From positions 1-8,868 of the forward strand of contig CAYORX010000041.1 in the NCBI GenBank assembly GCA_964406505.1: a stretch of DNA of 8,868 bases, given 5' to 3'. The translations under genes and the position numbers were made by a program. Positions 7,110 through 8,868 of this stretch are shown here, piece by piece. The DNA comes from DTU015 sp964406505. GTDB taxonomy: Bacteria; Bacillota; Sulfobacillia; Fermentithermobacillales; Fermentithermobacillaceae. Below the pieces are notes generated by a model. That model had not been told where the DNA came from. It worked only from the letters and a program-made list of their open reading frames with translations, and made no database searches. How positions within the stretch are numbered: the stretch's first letter is position 1; every line of letters starts with the position of its first letter.

Positions 7110-7415
7110 ATTTAAAGATTAAACAAGATGTACTAAAATTATTTCTATTTACAGGTTTAAAACGCTAACCCCAAGCAAAGTCACAAGTTGCGGTTGTTGT
7201 ACTATTTGTGGTTAGTGTTCCATTGTTCAATCTAGTATCGCTCGATTTCCCAATTTTGCATACTGGGTAGATGAAAAAATGACCGATATGCAAAATATAC
7301 TTTAGCATAACAATAGGCAGAAAGGCGATGGCCGTGTGACACAGGAAGGGATAGTGTTGCATACTTTCTAAGATCTGCCTTGTAACATCACTTACCGTTT
7401 GTGCGTTTGTATTTT

Positions 7416-7461
7416 CTACAACGCATGTCGTAACGTTTCAAAATATTACGACATTGTGTAG
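7416..7461. repeat. Long inverted repeat (hairpin-forming)
   Basis: ATGTCGTAA (7425-7433) and TTACGACAT (7446-7454) are perfect complements around a 12-base spacer. The stem is extended outward by CTACA (7416-7420) and TGTAG (7457-7461) across short unpaired bases. There is no T-run after it on either strand, so it is not a standard terminator. It could be an operator-like or recombination-related palindrome, or structure at the edge of the IS. Confidence 0.6.
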
Positions 7462-7511
7462 GGAGATAACAAGATTACTGCGAACGTCAAGAGAAAATTG
7501 ATCCACCCTAA

Positions 7512-7577
7512 GGCTGGCTTCTCCCTCGAAAAAGCGTACATAATTTCATTGCTAGATTAATCAACGGAGAAGTCAGC
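7512..7577. repeat. Inverted repeat downstream of istB
   Basis: GGCTGGCTTCTCC (7512-7524) and GGAGAAGTCAGC (7566-7577) are complementary over 12 positions with one T-G pair, around a 41-base spacer. It lies between the istB end and the presumed IS tip, where IS21-family elements carry internal end repeats. It may be part of the transposase-binding region. Confidence 0.5.
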
Positions 7578-7594
7578 ACAAATCCTTCTCCAAT

Positions 7595-8374
7595 TCATTT
7601 TCCGGTACTGTTCTCCTTCAACGTACTTGTTAAGCGATAAGATTCTTTTACGTTCATGTTAAGGATGTGTGTCGAAAGGTTATGCGGCCAATCAAAGCCG
7701 CAACCATGATTTCGTTTTCGAATAACTCCGTCAATCTGGAAAACTCCAGATTGGCGATTACGATGACCCTCGCTCTTTCAGAACGTTCAGAAATCACCTG
7801 AAACAACATTTTTGATTGATAGCGAATGAAAGTGAATTGACTAAGTTCATCTATGATCAACAAGTTAATTTTCGATGGGCTTTTTTTACATTTTGGAGAC
7901 TTGGTGAGATTGGATGGCTTCCGCCAATGCGTTCGCTAAATTGGCAACCGTGTAAAAACGGACTTTAAAACCATTCTGGCATACTTCAATCCCTAAAGCG
8001 ATGCGTAAATGCGTTTTTCCTGAGCCGGGATTATCGATCATCACGATGTTTTGCCGATCCCCCACGAAATTACAACCTGCAAGTTCCCAGATAAAAACCT
8101 CGGATACATGTTCCAATCTTTTGTAGTCAAATTCATCTAAAGTCCTCATAAACGGAAAACATACACTTTTGCTTCGGCTAACGCGGCTTGAGTCTTGCCG
8201 CTTTAAGAGTTCTATTTGCATAAGCCTGCGTAGAAATTCATCATAGCCATCACCGGGGGATAGCTGTCTTGCAACCTATTCGTAGTTAGCGAAAGTTGGT
8301 GTGTGAGGCTGCTTGGCATACAACTTAATGGTTTCCTTAATCGGATTCACTTTTGCAAGTAAAGAGTTTGTCAT
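7595..8374 (-). pseudogene. istB: istB, IS21 transposition helper ATPase, broken
   Basis: IstB is an AAA+ ATPase that loads target DNA for the IstA transposase. The start ATG (8374-8372) overlaps the istA stop as TAATG. The frame reads MTNSLLAKVNPIKETIKLYA, then meets an in-frame TAG at codon 33 (8278-8276) where relatives keep reading through YE-x-VARQL. It resumes with DGYDEFLRRLMQIELLKRQ. The Walker A segment is NPGSGKTHL (about 8006-8032) and the sequence VRFYTVANLANAL follows. A one-base loss near a run of seven A's (plus-strand T's at 7881-7887) shifts the frame. Walker B LLIIDEL (about 7843-7866) and LLFQVISERSERA lie in the new frame. A further shift near 7670 restores the C-terminal HILNMNVKESYRL, ending at TGA 7597-7595. 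The total span, about 260 codons, matches an intact IstB, so only small lesions have occurred. Confidence 0.88.
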
Positions 8375-8868
8375 TATGTCGCCCCCTTGCTTACCGAAGT
8401 GTCATACTTGTCAAACTGAGGTTTTGTCACAGGCACATGTATCTTAGAATCCACTACCATAAGAACGCCTATCGGAGTTAAGTATCCGGGCACCTGACTT
8501 ACGGATAGTTCTGAGGCTTTAATACGACCCGCGGCTTCTAGCACATTGTCTTCGCCGTAATCGACGCACAACTGTAGCAATTTAACCATCTCTTCAGGTC
8601 TTGAAAGCCGCCGGCCTATCTCTATTAGTCTCGCAGATACATTTTGTTTCACCGGCTTTGCATTAAAATACTGCGCGGCCGTTTTTCAATTAGATCCAGA
8701 TAGTGTTCCAACCGATATTTCGTTTGCCCTTTGTCATAACAACGCGGATATCTTGCAATTTCAACGTTATCGGAAAGAATGACTACTTTATTACCATAGC
8801 CTTTGACACCGACAGTTTTACCGACCTACTCAATGGGTACTGAAGTCCTCTTTAACTGCAACTTTGGC
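8374..8868 (-). pseudogene. istA: istA, IS21 transposase C-terminal fragment, broken
   Basis: IstA is the DDE transposase of IS21 elements. Only the region after the catalytic core is visible. Reading leftward from 8868, the frame gives TSVPIE, an in-frame TAG (8828-8826) where relatives usually have tyrosine, then VGKTVGVKGYGNKVVI and YDKGQTKYRLEHYLDLIEKR, the typical C-terminal beta-barrel region. A one-base shift near 8665-8670 moves into the frame reading FNAKPVKQNVSARLIEIG, then RPEEMVKLLQLCVDYGEDNV and a tail ending VTKPQFDKYDTSVSKGAT at TAA 8376-8374. The end overlaps the istB start by one base. The DNA-binding and DDE domains lie beyond the window and cannot be judged. The stop and the shift mean this copy cannot move by its own transposase. 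Confidence 0.87.

Larger units (their letters stand above)
7110..7594. other. Intergenic stretch between flavoenzyme pseudogene and IS remnant
   Basis: I find no intact gene. On the plus strand, around 7172-7265, a short hydrophobic reading (SQVAVVVLFVVSVPLFNLVS) runs into stops and frame changes. It could be the start of a transporter gene, which would be a common neighbour for this flavoenzyme family, but the match is too weak to call. The rest contains an inverted repeat (7416-7461), the presumed IS end, and a second inverted repeat (7512-7577). Confidence 0.5.
7595..8868 (-). mobile_element. IS21-family insertion sequence, decayed, partial at right window edge
   Basis: Two adjacent minus-strand genes in the order istA, istB, joined by a TAATG stop/start overlap at 8376-8372, are diagnostic of the IS21 family. 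Both are broken. The element continues beyond 8868, so the start of istA and the other terminus are not visible. The near terminus lies left of 7595. On the minus strand, the stretch after istB contains GTGGATCAATTTTC near 7491-7504 and runs to CTACACA around 7455-7461, which would fit the TG...CA ends of this family, but I cannot confirm it without the other end. Confidence 0.85.

Noticed and set aside
7172..7265. Start of a major-facilitator transporter gene
   Set aside because: A single hydrophobic segment followed by stops and frame changes is not enough to name a family.
7165..7362. 65-codon minus-strand open frame
   Set aside because: It has no ribosome binding site or family resemblance, and the plus strand at the same place looks more like degraded coding sequence.
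2146..8828. TAG recoded as an amino acid (for example pyrrolysine), suggested by in-frame TAGs at 2146, 8278 and 8828
   Set aside because: The residues expected at these sites differ (probably Gln-like, Glu and Tyr), TAG also serves as the normal stop of the cyclase gene at 5637, and two of the sites lie in IS genes with other lesions.

Overview
The window looks like a chromosomal segment of a low-GC, probably anaerobic bacterium, most likely Bacillota (Clostridia or Negativicutes). The evidence is a tightly packed tRNA cluster with encoded CCA ends, AT-rich genes with purine-rich ribosome binding sites, multi-domain c-di-GMP enzymes with extracytoplasmic sensors, and a remnant of an iron-sulfur/flavin enoate-reductase-type enzyme typical of anaerobes. 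No marker fixes the genus.

Layout. Positions 1-514 hold six plus-strand tRNA genes: Val(TAC, cut by the window edge), Asp(GTC), Phe(GAA), Gly(GCC), Cys(GCA) and Val(GAC). Positions 515-943 hold no intact gene but contain a perfect 11-bp tandem repeat and look like a junction next to a tRNA. Positions 944-1319 are a short unknown gene broken by one frameshift, and 1342-1476 encode an unrecognised 44-residue protein with a strong ribosome binding site. Positions 1546-5639 are the functional core. First comes a membrane-anchored double-sensor/GGDEF/EAL protein split by one in-frame TAG at 2146. Fourteen bases later comes a diguanylate cyclase with a solute-binding-protein-like sensor, interrupted by a 100-N assembly gap. 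Positions 5833-7109 are a heavily decayed old-yellow-enzyme-type Fe-S flavoenzyme pseudogene. Positions 7595-8868, minus strand, are a decayed IS21-family insertion sequence (istA fragment and istB) running off the right edge.

How it fits together. The two c-di-GMP genes form a likely operon of opposing activities. The EAL domain keeps every catalytic residue I can check while its GGDEF motif is degenerate (DADQF). The second protein has an intact GGDEF motif but no canonical RxxD feedback site. Each carries its own extracytoplasmic sensor, so the pair could set c-di-GMP from two external cues. The stop codon in the first gene, if real, would disable or uncouple the phosphodiesterase and leave the cyclase unopposed.

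Most other coding material is visibly decaying: frameshifts in the 944-1319 gene, multiple stops and internal deletions in the flavoenzyme, and stops plus frameshifts in both IS genes. The region right of the tRNA cluster therefore reads as an eroding accessory region. I see no CRISPR array, defence system or clearly new enzyme system. The most unusual items are the split sensor/phosphodiesterase next to a cyclase lacking the feedback site, and the tRNA-adjacent junction.
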